Position numbers and translations under genes: made by a program. Positions 19,601 through 28,389 of a stretch of DNA of 46,523 nucleotides are shown here, in pieces. The notes beneath the pieces are model-generated. The model was not told the origin of the DNA and did no database searches. It saw only the letters and a list, made by a program, of their open reading frames with translations. The first letter of the stretch is position 1. Every line of letters starts with the position of its first letter. Origin of the DNA: Prevotella sp. (GTDB lineage Bacteria > Bacteroidota > Bacteroidia > Bacteroidales > Bacteroidaceae); NCBI GenBank assembly GCA_017474515.1, contig JAFVHN010000110.1, positions 1 through 46,523 of the forward strand. Reading direction: 5' to 3'.

Positions 19601-22600
19601 TTCACGTCGCGCTCGCCGCTCTCACTCTCGAGGGTGAGGGTGTTGACGCTTCCCATTCCCGGGATATAGGGAATGCGCACCTTTTCGTTGTAGTTGCCGG
19701 CCTTTATCTTGATGGTCACGGGGCCTTCTATTCCGAGCGGCACAATGTCGTCGATGGCGGCCTGGATGGTGGCAAAGGTGGCACCGGTTCCCACGGTGTA
19801 GGTGCCTTTGGCTCCGCTTGCCGTTGTAATGACGGCCACGGCGGGCTCGTCAACCGTTATCTGCTGACCGCCGGCGGTGATGTCGGTGAGGTAGAGGTCG
19901 GCATCGACGTCAACGTCGGCATCGCTCTTCACGTCGGCCGTCACCCAGAAGTAGTAGGTGCCTTCGTCGGTGATGGTGTAAGTGCCGTTGAACTCCTCGT
20001 TGGCCGAGAAGGTCGTTGTGGTGCCGGTCTGGTAGATGTGTGTGGCGCTCAGGGCGCTGTTGTCAACGCTTTCCAGGTTGAAGGCGGTGATGTCGAGGCT
20101 TCCAAGGTCGCCGGTGGCATTCACCTCCACCTTGAGCATCTTCACGTCGGTCTGGCCTTTCAGCACTTTGTTGCCGCTGATGTCCTCGGTCGTAACGCTG
20201 GCAATGGCCACCGCCGATTTCTTGTAACCTTCGGCCTTGATGGCGAAGTTCTTCGTTGTGTAGGCGCCTTTTATCACGGCCTTGATGGTGAGTTTTCCGC
20301 CATCGAAGTCGGCGTCGCTCACAATCTTGTTGAACTTTGCCAAGGTGCCGTTGAAGGTTTCAATGAGGTTGTCGTCGTTCACTTCGCCACCTTTATATAT
20401 ATAAATATAGGTGGTGCCGTTCAGGGCCATTCCCATGTCGGTGAGCTTGATGCAATCGGCATCGCCGGCGGGTGCCAGCGTGACGACGGCCTCTACGCCG
20501 TTGCCGCCGTCGGCATCAGGACCTCCGTCGTCGTAAATCATGGTTTGCTTGCCCAGTGCGAGGGTGATGGTTCCGTGGTTGCCTTCGGTCATCAGAAGGA
20601 TGTTTTTCAAGGTGCGCTGACCTTCGGGGTCGCCGCTGGTGGCCGCAACCTCGGTGCCAACGTTCACCGACACCACCTTGGCGTCGATGGTAGCGCCCTC
20701 TTCGGCATCGGCATTGGTGTCAACCTTCACCATGAAGTGGTTGTCGCCTTCCACCAGTGCCACGGGCTCGGTCAAGCTCATCGTAACCGCGGTGGAGGCA
20801 TCGGCCTCGCCGAGCTTTTCGTCGCCCTTCCACAGGCTCACCTTGGTGATGTTGGCGTTGGTGCCTTTCAGGTTAAGCGTAATGGCGCTCAGCGACAGCG
20901 GGTTGAGGTTACCATCGGTTGCCACGTTCACATCGAGCAGCTCCACATTGGCGGCACCGATGGAAGCATCGGTGGTATTGTCCTGAGTGGCCTCAACAGC
21001 GGTCACCTCCATGTTTTTCGACAGGTATTCCGACACCGTTGCCGTCCAACCTTTATAATAATACGAGTAGGAAGACTTGGGATTGAACACGATGGTCAGC
21101 GCGCCGTCGGCAGCTGTCGAGCGGATGATTTCGCCCGGCCCCGTGCTCTGCTGGCTGTTGTCGTTGAGTTCCCACAAGAGTGTGCCGTTGGTGCCCTGTC
21201 CGGCATAAATCTTGAACGTGGACTTTGTGCCGTAGCTTGACGAGGCATACTGCACCTCGAACTCTGAGAAATCAATCTGGCAGACCATTCCCGGGTTCTT
21301 CGGCACGAAGATGTTCACGCGGTCGTCGGTACCAGCCTCGCAATAGCTGCTGTAGCTCGATGCCTTCTTCGTCTCAAAGGCCATGGAGCCGTTCACGGTC
21401 TTTGTCACCGTGCCTTGGTCGAGATGGCTGAACACGATGTTCAGCACGGCGCGCGATGCAGCGGCGGCATTCACGCTCTGCGTCTTCTCGGCACCGTTCA
21501 CCAGGGCCGTCACGGCGGTGAGATTGGCGCTCACGGTCTGTTCGTTGAACGCCTCTTCGCTGATGTCGTATTTCAGGGTGAACAGGTTGCTGCCCTCCAC
21601 GAGCGATTGCGGCGAGGTGAGCGTGATGTCGAAGGCATCGGCGGTGACGTCGGTCTCGCCCACCTTCGCAGAACCGAAGTAAAGTGTGGCATGGCTCACC
21701 AGTGCATTGGTGCCGCCGGTGGAGAACGACATCTTCATCACCTGCATGGCGGGCTCGGTGTTCACGGCCGTCACGTTGACCGAAAGCATTTCCTGGTTCA
21801 CATCACCGGCGCACACCGTCTCGGTGGAGGCGGCACTCGTGGCAACATTGTCGAAGTCCATGGGTTGCGGGGTGAAAAGGCTCACCATGGCTTCCCAACC
21901 GGCATAGTCGTAGGTTTGCTGAGCGGCCTCCAGCACGATGGTCAGTGCGCCGTCGGAGGAGGTGGAACGCACAATGCCGCTTTCACCGCTGCGCTTCTCG
22001 GCAATGAGATTGGCGGCCAGCGGCTCGGTGCCGTTATAGATTTTCAGCACTTGGAAATACTGGGAGCCGTTGTTGATGGTGATGGTCGAGAAGTCAACCA
22101 TCACTTTCTTTCCGTTCACGCCCGGAAGGAAGGTCACCTGTCCGCTAGCAGTGCCCTTGATGGTGCCGTCAACTCCGCCGGCATCGTAGAATTGCAGGGA
22201 TGTTTCGCCAACGGTAATGGTTTGCGGCTCACTGGTCATCAATACCAGAGCGGGGTTCTCCACGGGCACGGAAGTGCCGGCGGTGAATGGTGTAATGCCA
22301 TCGGGCAGGCCGGTGGTTGTAATCTTTGTAATGGCCACTTCCACCACGGCCCCTATGGCAGCCGTTCCAAGGAAATCGCCCTTCACGGTAAAGTTGGTGA
22401 TGCCGCTGGAGAGGGCTTCGTCGAGGGTGAAAACATAGTTCTCGCCGTCAGCCGACACGGTGGCGTCCACCTGGTTGTCGCCATTGAAGAGTTTCAGCGC
22501 CGTGGGGTTCATGGCGCTTTCGTTCTGAAGCATCTGGAAGGCGATGGCCGTCACGTGGTCGGGGTTCATCACGCCTTCAGCGGTGACGTAGGCACTGGCC

Positions 22601-23223
22601 AGCACAACATTCTGCTTCGACGATGGCGGGTTCACCACGTCGTCGTAGTTGCTGCCTGCGCCGGTCACGGTCATGTTTTCCAGCTTCACGGATCTCACCG
22701 TGGCTTTCCATCCCTTACTGTCTTTGGCGTATCTCCAGAGCACGCCAATGGAAAGTGCACCGTCGGCACTTTCCGAGGTATAGCTCACGTTGGTAAATGA
22801 GCCGTCCATAGTGGCCAGCACATTGCCGTCGGGCATGGTGGTCGAGGCATTCACACCCTGTGTGCCGGTTGCCCAGCTGAAGGAGTCGTCGGCACAGGGA
22901 TTGCCGCTGTAAACATACACCCTTCCGGGCCAGCTGTTGCCGTCGTTGGCAATGTCGCAGTACTCGAAAGTAATCTCAATGGACTTTCCCTCCGTGGCCG
23001 GTGTGAACACGGTCAGCGAGTGCGCATTGTTCGAGGAGCTCGAGCTGATGTCGTCCGTTCCTTTCCAATCGTAGAACGTAATGACTTCATTGTCGGCCAC
23101 CTCAATGGTCTGTTTTCCGAACTGCAGCTGGTTGACATCCCTGTCGGCCCATGCCCCGAGGGGAACGGCCAATAGCAACACCAACAACATCCACAGATGT
23201 CGGATGAATGATTTGTGTTTCAT
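16678..23223 (-). CDS. Giant modular secreted surface protein (2181 aa) with CUB-like/BNR-N repeats, beta-helix and DUF4465-like domain
   Basis: A signal peptide (residues 1-27, ending PLGAWA) is followed by about four pairs of a CUB-like beta-sandwich and a domain resembling the N-terminal region of BNR-repeat sialidases. CUB-like units start near 30, 331, 596 and 878. Each has an SADGALTI-type strand or close variant. From about 1140 (TYTVGTGATFATIQAAIDDI) to about 1580 is a right-handed parallel beta-helix. An Fn3-like domain (about 1605-1705), an Ig-like domain (about 1708-1810), a DUF4465-like domain (about 1819-2041, TFENLWTDPEDGFWMG) and a sorting tail (GIRIIRQSDGTVRKVVK) follow. No catalytic residues stand out in the helix. 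It starts 56 bp after the preceding gene of the cobalamin operon with no terminator between, so a role in surface corrinoid capture is plausible but inferred. Confidence 0.85.
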   Translation of the reverse strand: MKHKSFIRHLWMLLVLLLAVPLGAWADRDVNQLQFGKQTIEVADNEVITFYDWKGTDDISSSSSNNAHSLTVFTPATEGKSIEITFEYCDIANDGNSWPGRVYVYSGNPCADDSFSWATGTQGVNASTTMPDGNVLATMDGSFTNVSYTSESADGALSIGVLWRYAKDSKGWKATVRSVKLENMTVTGAGSNYDDVVNPPSSKQNVVLASAYVTAEGVMNPDHVTAIAFQMLQNESAMNPTALKLFNGDNQVDATVSADGENYVFTLDEALSSGITNFTVKGDFLGTAAIGAVVEVAITKITTTGLPDGITPFTAGTSVPVENPALVLMTSEPQTITVGETSLQFYDAGGVDGTIKGTASGQVTFLPGVNGKKVMVDFSTITINNGSQYFQVLKIYNGTEPLAANLIAEKRSGESGIVRSTSSDGALTIVLEAAQQTYDYAGWEAMVSLFTPQPMDFDNVATSAASTETVCAGDVNQEMLSVNVTAVNTEPAMQVMKMSFSTGGTNALVSHATLYFGSAKVGETDVTADAFDITLTSPQSLVEGSNLFTLKYDISEEAFNEQTVSANLTAVTALVNGAEKTQSVNAAAASRAVLNIVFSHLDQGTVTKTVNGSMAFETKKASSYSSYCEAGTDDRVNIFVPKNPGMVCQIDFSEFEVQYASSSYGTKSTFKIYAGQGTNGTLLWELNDNSQQSTGPGEIIRSTAADGALTIVFNPKSSYSYYYKGWTATVSEYLSKNMEVTAVEATQDNTTDASIGAANVELLDVNVATDGNLNPLSLSAITLNLKGTNANITKVSLWKGDEKLGEADASTAVTMSLTEPVALVEGDNHFMVKVDTNADAEEGATIDAKVVSVNVGTEVAATSGDPEGQRTLKNILLMTEGNHGTITLALGKQTMIYDDGGPDADGGNGVEAVVTLAPAGDADCIKLTDMGMALNGTTYIYIYKGGEVNDDNLIETFNGTLAKFNKIVSDADFDGGKLTIKAVIKGAYTTKNFAIKAEGYKKSAVAIASVTTEDISGNKVLKGQTDVKMLKVEVNATGDLGSLDITAFNLESVDNSALSATHIYQTGTTTTFSANEEFNGTYTITDEGTYYFWVTADVKSDADVDVDADLYLTDITAGGQQITVDEPAVAVITTASGAKGTYTVGTGATFATIQAAIDDIVPLGIEGPVTIKIKAGNYNEKVRIPYIPGMGSVNTLTLESESGERDVKIYHDQYSSSGYSEDQHKKDHGVVTIYEASYVTLKNLEITTEDYTGYKALVMVKDGSRHVTIDNCYLHAATYGSTNGDALALVNHTIIDEENKNNDYLTVRNCLLEGGKYGVTMGGTNYVALPKEVGGIVEGNTFKNNGRFMMYAYDELGLKIRNNTFIIDNSDVNLSNGAIDISVRDEYAESIEITGNVFNLSPSTTSTGIYVRQMEASESARAIIANNVINMASANASCSPFKISSGKVKNMDVAHNTFRMTGSAGGAAFWANSTLAAGYGNVNVVNNIIQNETSGYAVNLYNDGNLGTDKFNFQNNVFYTAGSTFFRAASGTTGDFDQFVQSSGATGCINAQVEFQSDDILMPANTLEGQLLTALPLSYVTTDVTGQERPSENITIGAYEYAADAVPTMADGYPKAAQVTYESANILVKADQMGKAFVLVKTQADEAPTANEVLASELTATFSADTEAQVSLTELEAATAYTAYVLLQSAGGLNGEISQVQFTTEAAPIVYPDPTCMITDEDLTPYEEDDEIIISQGETASVYGLIGNGTAPFTAKWMNSKHEVIVEKEFDDLETAASTLVKANVGTTGDYIFEVVDANDRVASATIRVIARGDMEVATFENLWTDPEDGFWMGNFAKGYEGSTFLSGTFSFANMADTWGDIVYWGNFAYSQSTDNTFTGDITTEQFNSITGGGVDGSQTFMVANSLYYGGTIDVLNNTDGAVVPGCYLTNSAYTVDAFLNGDGMSTEDGTANGKPTGSIGFKTGDWYKITIIADNGNQKEVYLADYTNADTDEQYYLDTWQWVDLSDLGTVKSLSFNYESSRNNNYGITTPAYFCMDNLGAECPWVEVNHTFLDDARSLSLSEVFEQQDTKGAVVYNIVETLPAEMAGKVSVADGQLTFNGADGEECEVFITCTQRGKTQYAHMHIAVDNGIATAIDRLGNEAQTGAIYGIDGKVLTRGASQKGIRIIRQSDGTVRKVVK

Positions 23224-23279
23224 AAGCTTTTTGTTTTACGTTAAAAAAAATATTAGTGTATTTTGAAATTATCTCGTTT

Positions 23280-24392
23280 CTATCTTTTGTCTTTGTTGAG
23301 CAGCACTTTTTTCACTGTTCCGTCCGCCGTCCTCACTATCTTCAGCGTTCCCATTTGGTAGAGCACCTTCGGCTGCTGTGGGGTTTCGGCAGAGCGGATG
23401 ATGGTGGGCTGGCCGTCGTAGCTGTTCATGGCCTCTATCGACGCATCCAGGTGCAGGTCGATGGCCCCTGCCACCTCGGTGCTGGTTTCGCCGAGACTTC
23501 CCGCCTCCTGGTTCATGGCGGTATAGACGCGGATGAAGTCGGCGTGGGTGATTGTTACGGGCTGGCGCGTCTGAGGCACCACGGCCCACGACAGGTCGAA
23601 GGCACAGCCCAGCGTATCAACGTTCAGCCGGTTGTCGGCATATCCATGGTCGAGAAACATGAGTATCCACTGCTTGTTGTATTTGTTTTTTTCAAAAAAC
23701 CAGGCGTTTTTCGGCAGACGCGTTCCTTGGAAGTTAAGTTCCTCCTGCGCCATCCACAGTGGCCAGTATTCCTGTTCGTGATAGGAGTTGCGGGGCACTT
23801 CGCCCTGCTGACCTTGGTTGTCGTACCAGGGCACGGCATTCAGGTCGCCGTCGCGCGTATAGGTGATTTCGTAGTTGTAGATAAGTCGGCGCTCCCAGTC
23901 AAGCGACGGGTTGAGGGCGTCGATACTGTCGGTGTCGGCACTGCCCGACAGCTCAAACCACTCATCGTCGGGCAGGCCATTGCGGTTGGTGTCTTGGCTG
24001 ACCATGACGATGCCAGGCTCAGCGCTGCCTCCCCACACAACCTCTGGTTTGTACATTTGCGTTTGCATGCTGTTGCCGAAGATGGCAAAGTCGCGCTCGC
24101 CCGCAACATTGGCCACGGGGTGGTCGAAGTGGAAGGTAAGGTAACCGCCGTAGGCACCCAGGCACACCGCTCCGCGCTCTGTAGGGTCGGGCGAGGCCAG
24201 ATAGGCGGTACACTTCTGCGCCATCGTGGCGGCATCGTCGCCCTCCTCATAGGGCGGCATGGTGTTGATGAACTGCCCGGGGGCGGGCACATACTCGTCA
24301 ACGGCCTGTATTTCATGGCTGTAGCCCTCGGTCTGGGCCAGGGCCGGAGTGAGGAAAAGCGCGGAAAGAATGATAAGAAATGGTTTTCTCAT
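23280..24392 (-). CDS. Secreted protein of the cobalamin uptake operon
   Basis: This 370-residue protein has a signal peptide (MRKPFLIILSALFLTPALAQ). It has the pattern of surface proteins common in Bacteroidota vitamin B12 loci: YVPAPGQFIN, LGAYGGYLTFHFDHPVANV, GIVMVSQDTNRNGLPDDEWF and ITHADFIRVYTAMNQ. The DTNRNGLPDDE segment looks like a calcium-binding loop. The C-terminus (YQMGTLKIVRTADGTVKKVL) resembles the sorting tails of other secreted proteins in this window. It lies 40 bp after the BtuG-like gene and 56 bp before the giant gene. Membership in the riboswitch-controlled operon is well supported; the molecular role is not known from sequence. Confidence 0.8.
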   Translation of the reverse strand: MRKPFLIILSALFLTPALAQTEGYSHEIQAVDEYVPAPGQFINTMPPYEEGDDAATMAQKCTAYLASPDPTERGAVCLGAYGGYLTFHFDHPVANVAGERDFAIFGNSMQTQMYKPEVVWGGSAEPGIVMVSQDTNRNGLPDDEWFELSGSADTDSIDALNPSLDWERRLIYNYEITYTRDGDLNAVPWYDNQGQQGEVPRNSYHEQEYWPLWMAQEELNFQGTRLPKNAWFFEKNKYNKQWILMFLDHGYADNRLNVDTLGCAFDLSWAVVPQTRQPVTITHADFIRVYTAMNQEAGSLGETSTEVAGAIDLHLDASIEAMNSYDGQPTIIRSAETPQQPKVLYQMGTLKIVRTADGTVKKVLLNKDKR

Positions 24393-24432
24393 AATGGGGT
24401 TGATTGGGGTTTATGGGGATGTGGAAATAATA

Positions 24433-25620
24433 TTATTCTTCGGTCCGGCGCATGAGGAAGCAGGCATGGCCGGGAATGTCGCCCGTCTTCACGCTCCATT
24501 TCAAGACGCCGTCGGGCGAGAGGCAGAACAGCTCGCCGCTCGACACATAGTTCTTGGCATCCATGAGGAAGACGTCGCGCGTGTCGGGGTGGACCATGAT
24601 GGCGTAGGGCATTTGTATGCGAGGCAATTGCGAGGCGAAGGGAGCATCGTGGAGCTCTTGCGTCGAGGTGTTGATAATGCCGTAGCCCACGGTGTTGCTC
24701 ATGGTGATTTCGCTCCACTGGGAGCCATAGAAATAGAGAGAGTCGCCCACTATGCAGAGGTCGCTCACGGCCAGGTCCATGACGTTGTCAACCTGCATGT
24801 TTCCCTTCTCATCGGGCTTCAGGCAATAGAGCCGCGGCGGAATGGTGTAGTAGTCGCCGCGCGTGGTCACCCAAAGTTTTCCCTGGCGGTCGGCCCTCAC
24901 GCGGTGGGGATTCAGGCCGATGTCCATGCGCCGCTCCTCGCGGAACGTTTCCAGGTCGATGATGCTCAGCGTATGGTCATAGTCGGGGTCGCGATAGCCG
25001 CCGCTGTTGGCCACATAGAGCTTTCCGTCCACCACGGCCATCTCCTCGGGCTGCCAGCCCACGAACACGGAGTCCACCTTCTGAAGCGTCAAGGTGTCGA
25101 TTTTGAAGATGGTTCCCACCTCCAGGTCCTCGGGGTCGAGGAGCGGGCCGTAGAAGGAACTGACGTAGGCGTAGCCGTCGTGGAAGGCCAGCGACCGACA
25201 ATTGGCAATGTCGATTTTTCCCAGTCGTCGGCAATCGTCGGCGGTGGCCACCTCCACCTTGTTCGAGCAGTTGATGACCATCCACAGGCGGCTTCCGTAG
25301 ATTTCCACGTCGTTGCCCACGTCGCCCAATTCCTTGACGGCCTGCGGGTTGCGCTCGCTATAGATGTTGCGGTTATAGACGGGCGGGTTGACACTGAGGT
25401 CCAGGTAGTCGAGCGTGCATTTGTTGCTGCCCATGTTTCCCTCGCAAAGCACATACATGCCCACGGGTTGCCAACGCTCGGCGGGCGGCACGATAGTGTC
25501 GGTCTTCACCGTGTCGGGCAATGTCTCCTGCTCGCTATAGATGATTTCATCGTCGGTGCGGCATGAGAACTGAAGCATGGCCATCAGCAGGAGTGGCAAC
25601 AAAAAGCGGCTTTTTTTCAT
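24433..25620 (-). CDS. BtuG-like surface beta-propeller lipoprotein
   Basis: The 395-residue product starts with a lipoprotein signal (MKKSRFLLPLLLMAMLQFSC, lipid cysteine C20) followed by RTDDE. The acidic stretch after the cysteine is typical of surface-exported lipoproteins in this phylum. The rest is a YncE/YVTN-type seven-bladed propeller: blades with GNDVEIYGSRLWMVI, GWQPEEMAVVDGKLYVANSG, LNPHRVRADRQGKLWVTTRG and PYAIMVHPDTRDVFLMDA are visible. BtuG of Bacteroides is a propeller that binds cobalamin on top of BtuB, and this gene follows the BtuB-like gene by 33 bp under a cobalamin riboswitch. The BtuG assignment rests on fold plus context. Confidence 0.85.
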   Translation of the reverse strand: MKKSRFLLPLLLMAMLQFSCRTDDEIIYSEQETLPDTVKTDTIVPPAERWQPVGMYVLCEGNMGSNKCTLDYLDLSVNPPVYNRNIYSERNPQAVKELGDVGNDVEIYGSRLWMVINCSNKVEVATADDCRRLGKIDIANCRSLAFHDGYAYVSSFYGPLLDPEDLEVGTIFKIDTLTLQKVDSVFVGWQPEEMAVVDGKLYVANSGGYRDPDYDHTLSIIDLETFREERRMDIGLNPHRVRADRQGKLWVTTRGDYYTIPPRLYCLKPDEKGNMQVDNVMDLAVSDLCIVGDSLYFYGSQWSEITMSNTVGYGIINTSTQELHDAPFASQLPRIQMPYAIMVHPDTRDVFLMDAKNYVSSGELFCLSPDGVLKWSVKTGDIPGHACFLMRRTEE

Positions 25621-25653
25621 TTTTTTCTTTCAGAACTTACAGGGATTATCGGG

Positions 25654-27687
25654 TTAAAGTTCCACGCTCAGCGCAAGCGCATAGTTGCGTTTGGGCATGG
25701 GATAGTTGAGAATGACGTCGTAGTCCTGGCTGAGCAGGTTGTTCACCTCGCCCGTCAGCCGGCAGCGCACGTCGCCCCATTGGAAGCTGTAGCTGGCGTG
25801 CAGGTCGTTGGTGTACCACGGCTGCATGTAGTTATACTTGGTGTTCTCCTGCTGGTTGTAGCGTTCGCCCACATAGATGAAACTATAGTCGATGGTCCAC
25901 CGCTTGTGGGTGAGCCCCACGATGACGGAGCCGCTGTGCCAGGGCACGTATGGTATCTGGTCGTTGTAGTAGGTGTCGCGGGCGTCGGTCACGTCGCGGG
26001 CGTCCTGGTAGGTGTATTGCGCCCTGACGTTGAGGCCCCAATTCCTGATAATGGGAAGTATGACCTGCGCCTCGGCATCCACGCCCTTGATGTGAACGCA
26101 GCCCAGGTTGAGCATGGTCCATCGGAACTGCTGGCCCTTTGGATAGGCCACAATCTTGTCGTGAACGGTGTTGTAATAGGCGTCGAGGCTTACTTTTCCC
26201 TGCACGCCGCCCGACATGCGGCCGGTGTTTCGGAACTGCCGCAGTCCGCCCCACTCGAAGGTTGCACCCACGTTATATTGGATGGCGCTTTCGGGCTTCA
26301 GCATGGCGTTGCCCACGTTGGTGTAGAAAAGGTCGTTGAAGGTGGGCATGCGGAAACTCTTCTTGGCATAGGCACGCAAGGTGAAGGGCACGTCGCCCAG
26401 CGGCGAACAATTCACGAAGAAGGCGGGGGTGAGCGTCTGCACCGACGGCTTGTCGGCAAGTGTGCGCGTATGGTCTTTCACCGACGTGCCCAGCAGCGAG
26501 GCCTGAACGCTGAAAAGGGGATGGTTGTAGGCGGTGGCCACGCTGAGCTGGTTGCTGAAACGGTGGGGAAAGGCGAAGCGCGGAATGTCGGCACGCAGGG
26601 TGTTGAAACGGAAATCGTAGCTGGCCGAGGCGCTCCACCCGGGCAGCATTTCATAGACATTCGACGTGGAAAAATAGGCCTCCTGCTGGTGGTAGAGGTT
26701 ATCGACGCGCTGCGTGGTGTAGTCGTTGTTGACGTAATGGGTGCTGTAGTAGGCGTACTTGGCCAGCCAGCGGCTGGAGAATTGCGGGTTCCAGGCTTTC
26801 TGGGCCGAGGCCTGCAGGAAACTGTTGTGGTCGGCCTGCCGCTCTCCGCGCCGCCACACGTTGCTGACGATGGCGCCGGGAATGCCTCGGTGCGAATGGT
26901 AGGTGTAGCCCTTCAGGTGCCATCCGCCCTGGTCGAAGAGGCCATGCAGGTTGGCCTCCATGCGCAGGGCCTGTATGTCGCCGTTGTGGCGCGTGGCCGT
27001 GGTGTCGTAGGCCACCGTGCCGTCTTGGTTCTTGCGGCGGTAACGGAACTCGTAGCGGCCCGACGAGGTGAGCGCCTCGGCATTGAGCGACGAGAACAGA
27101 TGGTCGTTGAGGCGCTCTTCCCACAGCCCCGCCACGCGCCAGGTGTCGGCCGATGCTCCTTTCACGGTGAAGCGCAGGTGGCGGTGCTCGCCCTCCTGGA
27201 ACTTGGGCCTGCGGGTGCGGATATACACCGAGCCGGCATTGCCGAACTCGGCGGCGGGCTGGAAGATGGCACTTTTCTGACCGTTATAGAGCGACACCTC
27301 CTCCACGTTGTCGAGCGAGAACTGCCCAAGGTCCACCACGCCGTTCTGCGCATTTCCCAGCTCTATGCCGTCGTAATAGACGCCCACATGGTGGCTGCCC
27401 ATGGAGCGCACGTTGACGGTCTTCAGCCCGCCCACGCCGCCGTAGTCCTTGAGCTGCACGCCGGAGAAATAGCGCAGGGCATCGGCCACCGACAACGAGG
27501 CCACGCGGTGGAGGGCGTCGCCCTTGAGCACCTGCGAGGGGATGACCTCGCGATAGGTAAGCTGCTGAAGCACAACGACCTCGGCCACATGCTGCACGCT
27601 GTCGAAACGGCTTTGCTGGGCCTGCAGGCGGCACGCGGAAAGGCATGCCAGCAGAAGGAATAATGGTCTCCAGAGGGAAAGACGCAT
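25654..27687 (-). CDS. btuB: TonB-dependent cobalamin receptor, BtuB-like
   Basis: This 677-residue outer-membrane receptor has a signal peptide (MRLSLWRPLFLLLACLSACRLQAQ), a plug domain (RVASLSVADALRYFSGVQLKDYGG, then VNVRSMGSHHVGVYYDGIEL) and a long beta-barrel ending in an aromatic-rich C-terminus with VEL. It imports corrinoids with energy from TonB. An upstream ATG at 27798 is in frame but lies inside the riboswitch, so I chose ATG 27687, which gives a clean signal peptide. The riboswitch and the adjacent BtuG-like gene make cobalamin the likely substrate. It heads a probable four-gene operon. Confidence 0.92.
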   Translation of the reverse strand: MRLSLWRPLFLLLACLSACRLQAQQSRFDSVQHVAEVVVLQQLTYREVIPSQVLKGDALHRVASLSVADALRYFSGVQLKDYGGVGGLKTVNVRSMGSHHVGVYYDGIELGNAQNGVVDLGQFSLDNVEEVSLYNGQKSAIFQPAAEFGNAGSVYIRTRRPKFQEGEHRHLRFTVKGASADTWRVAGLWEERLNDHLFSSLNAEALTSSGRYEFRYRRKNQDGTVAYDTTATRHNGDIQALRMEANLHGLFDQGGWHLKGYTYHSHRGIPGAIVSNVWRRGERQADHNSFLQASAQKAWNPQFSSRWLAKYAYYSTHYVNNDYTTQRVDNLYHQQEAYFSTSNVYEMLPGWSASASYDFRFNTLRADIPRFAFPHRFSNQLSVATAYNHPLFSVQASLLGTSVKDHTRTLADKPSVQTLTPAFFVNCSPLGDVPFTLRAYAKKSFRMPTFNDLFYTNVGNAMLKPESAIQYNVGATFEWGGLRQFRNTGRMSGGVQGKVSLDAYYNTVHDKIVAYPKGQQFRWTMLNLGCVHIKGVDAEAQVILPIIRNWGLNVRAQYTYQDARDVTDARDTYYNDQIPYVPWHSGSVIVGLTHKRWTIDYSFIYVGERYNQQENTKYNYMQPWYTNDLHASYSFQWGDVRCRLTGEVNNLLSQDYDVILNYPMPKRNYALALSVEL

Positions 27688-27789
27688 GACGTTAGAAGAT
27701 TCTTTCGGCCCCAATCCCAGAGGGCGGAAAAGGTTAGTTGCCGCAAAAGCCGTCGCCCTTGCACCCATGACGGATGGCGGGGCGGCTGG

Positions 27790-27950
27790 TCGCAACACAC
27801 CAGGCAGGTCTTCTGACTGCGCTCCGTGCGGTCCGCCTTCCCAATAATATCAGTGGCATTCATGAACCGCACGCAAAAGGAGCTCACAGCTGCGGGACAG
27901 TCGGGGATTTTCACCCCATTCCCTATTAATTGCTCACGCAAACCTAATGC
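27790..27950 (-). ncRNA. Cobalamin (AdoCbl) riboswitch
   Basis: On the minus strand the leader holds the cobalamin-riboswitch landmarks in order: GAAAATCCCCGACTGTCCCG near 27910-27890, the conserved GCCACTG at 27851-27857, and the B12 box AGTCAGAAGACCTGCC at 27803-27818. It ends about 105 nt before the btuB ATG. Binding of adenosylcobalamin would lower expression of the downstream operon, by a terminator or by hiding the start; the expression platform was not resolved. Confidence 0.95.
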
Positions 27951-27954
27951 AATG

Positions 27955-27985
27955 CAAAAGTACGGCTTTTTTCTGACATGGCCAA
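27955..27985 (-). promoter_or_regulatory. Promoter of the cobalamin operon
   Basis: On the minus strand TTGG (27982-27985) and TACTTTTG (27955-27962) are separated by 19 bp, close to the TTTG-N19-TAnnTTTG pattern. It lies immediately upstream of the riboswitch, the expected position. Confidence 0.7.
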
Positions 27986-28066
27986 TTTTTTATGCGAGAA
28001 TTTCTAAAAAATCTTTAAAGCCAAGGGGCATCGGCAAAAGAACGGGGGAGGGGGAACGAGGAAAAA

Positions 28067-28258
28067 TTTGTCAAAATTTTTCATCAACCCACGAAGGTTT
28101 GACCGCAAATTTCAAGGAGAAATCTTGAAGATTGAGAGGAGAGATCTTACAAATCTCTCCCCGAAATTTGCGGTCAAACTTGGCGATATTTTCAAGTTGT
28201 TGAAAATCAACGAGTTACAAAAATGGCGAAAATCGGGCGATTTTGTCAAGATTTTTCA
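28067..28258 (+). repeat. Dispersed element, copy 3
   Basis: The ends are TTTGTCAAAATTTTTCA (28067-28083) and GATTTTGTCAAGATTTTTCA (28239-28258). The 17-bp inverted repeat is perfect (28097-28113 with 28163-28179). The 49-bp core has the same two-unit layout as copies 1 and 2, with the second unit altered to ATCTTACAAATCTC. The tail has TTGAAAATCAA (28200-28210) followed by GTTACAAAAA. The copy lies between the divergent btuB operon and the CapA gene. Confidence 0.9.
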
Positions 28259-28325
28259 TAATTTCTCACCCCCTGGTTATCCACCTGACGGAGGGCGTTT
28301 TTTTCGGGTTGGCCGAGAAGAAAAA

Positions 28326-28357
28326 TTTGCAGGTTTCAAGGTTTTTGCTTACCTTTA
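28326..28357 (+). promoter_or_regulatory. Promoter of the CapA-like gene
   Basis: TTTG (28326-28329) and TACCTTTA (28350-28357) are separated by 20 bp, close to the phylum consensus, and lie 32 bp before the chosen ATG at 28390. Confidence 0.65.
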
Positions 28358-28389
28358 CACCCCAAATAACGAAACCAGCAAAGCGAATC

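Noticed and set aside
19348-21240. Plus-strand open frame of 630 codons
   Set aside because: It is antisense to the giant surface-protein gene, has low-complexity His/Gly/Val composition and no recognisable domain.
25780-27663. Plus-strand open frame of 627 codons
   Set aside because: It is antisense to the BtuB-like receptor and shows the same low-complexity His/Gly/Val composition; it is a shadow.
27688-27798. Upstream ATG extension of the btuB-like gene
   Set aside because: The extra residues overlap the riboswitch leader and would bury the signal peptide, so the start at 27687 is preferred.
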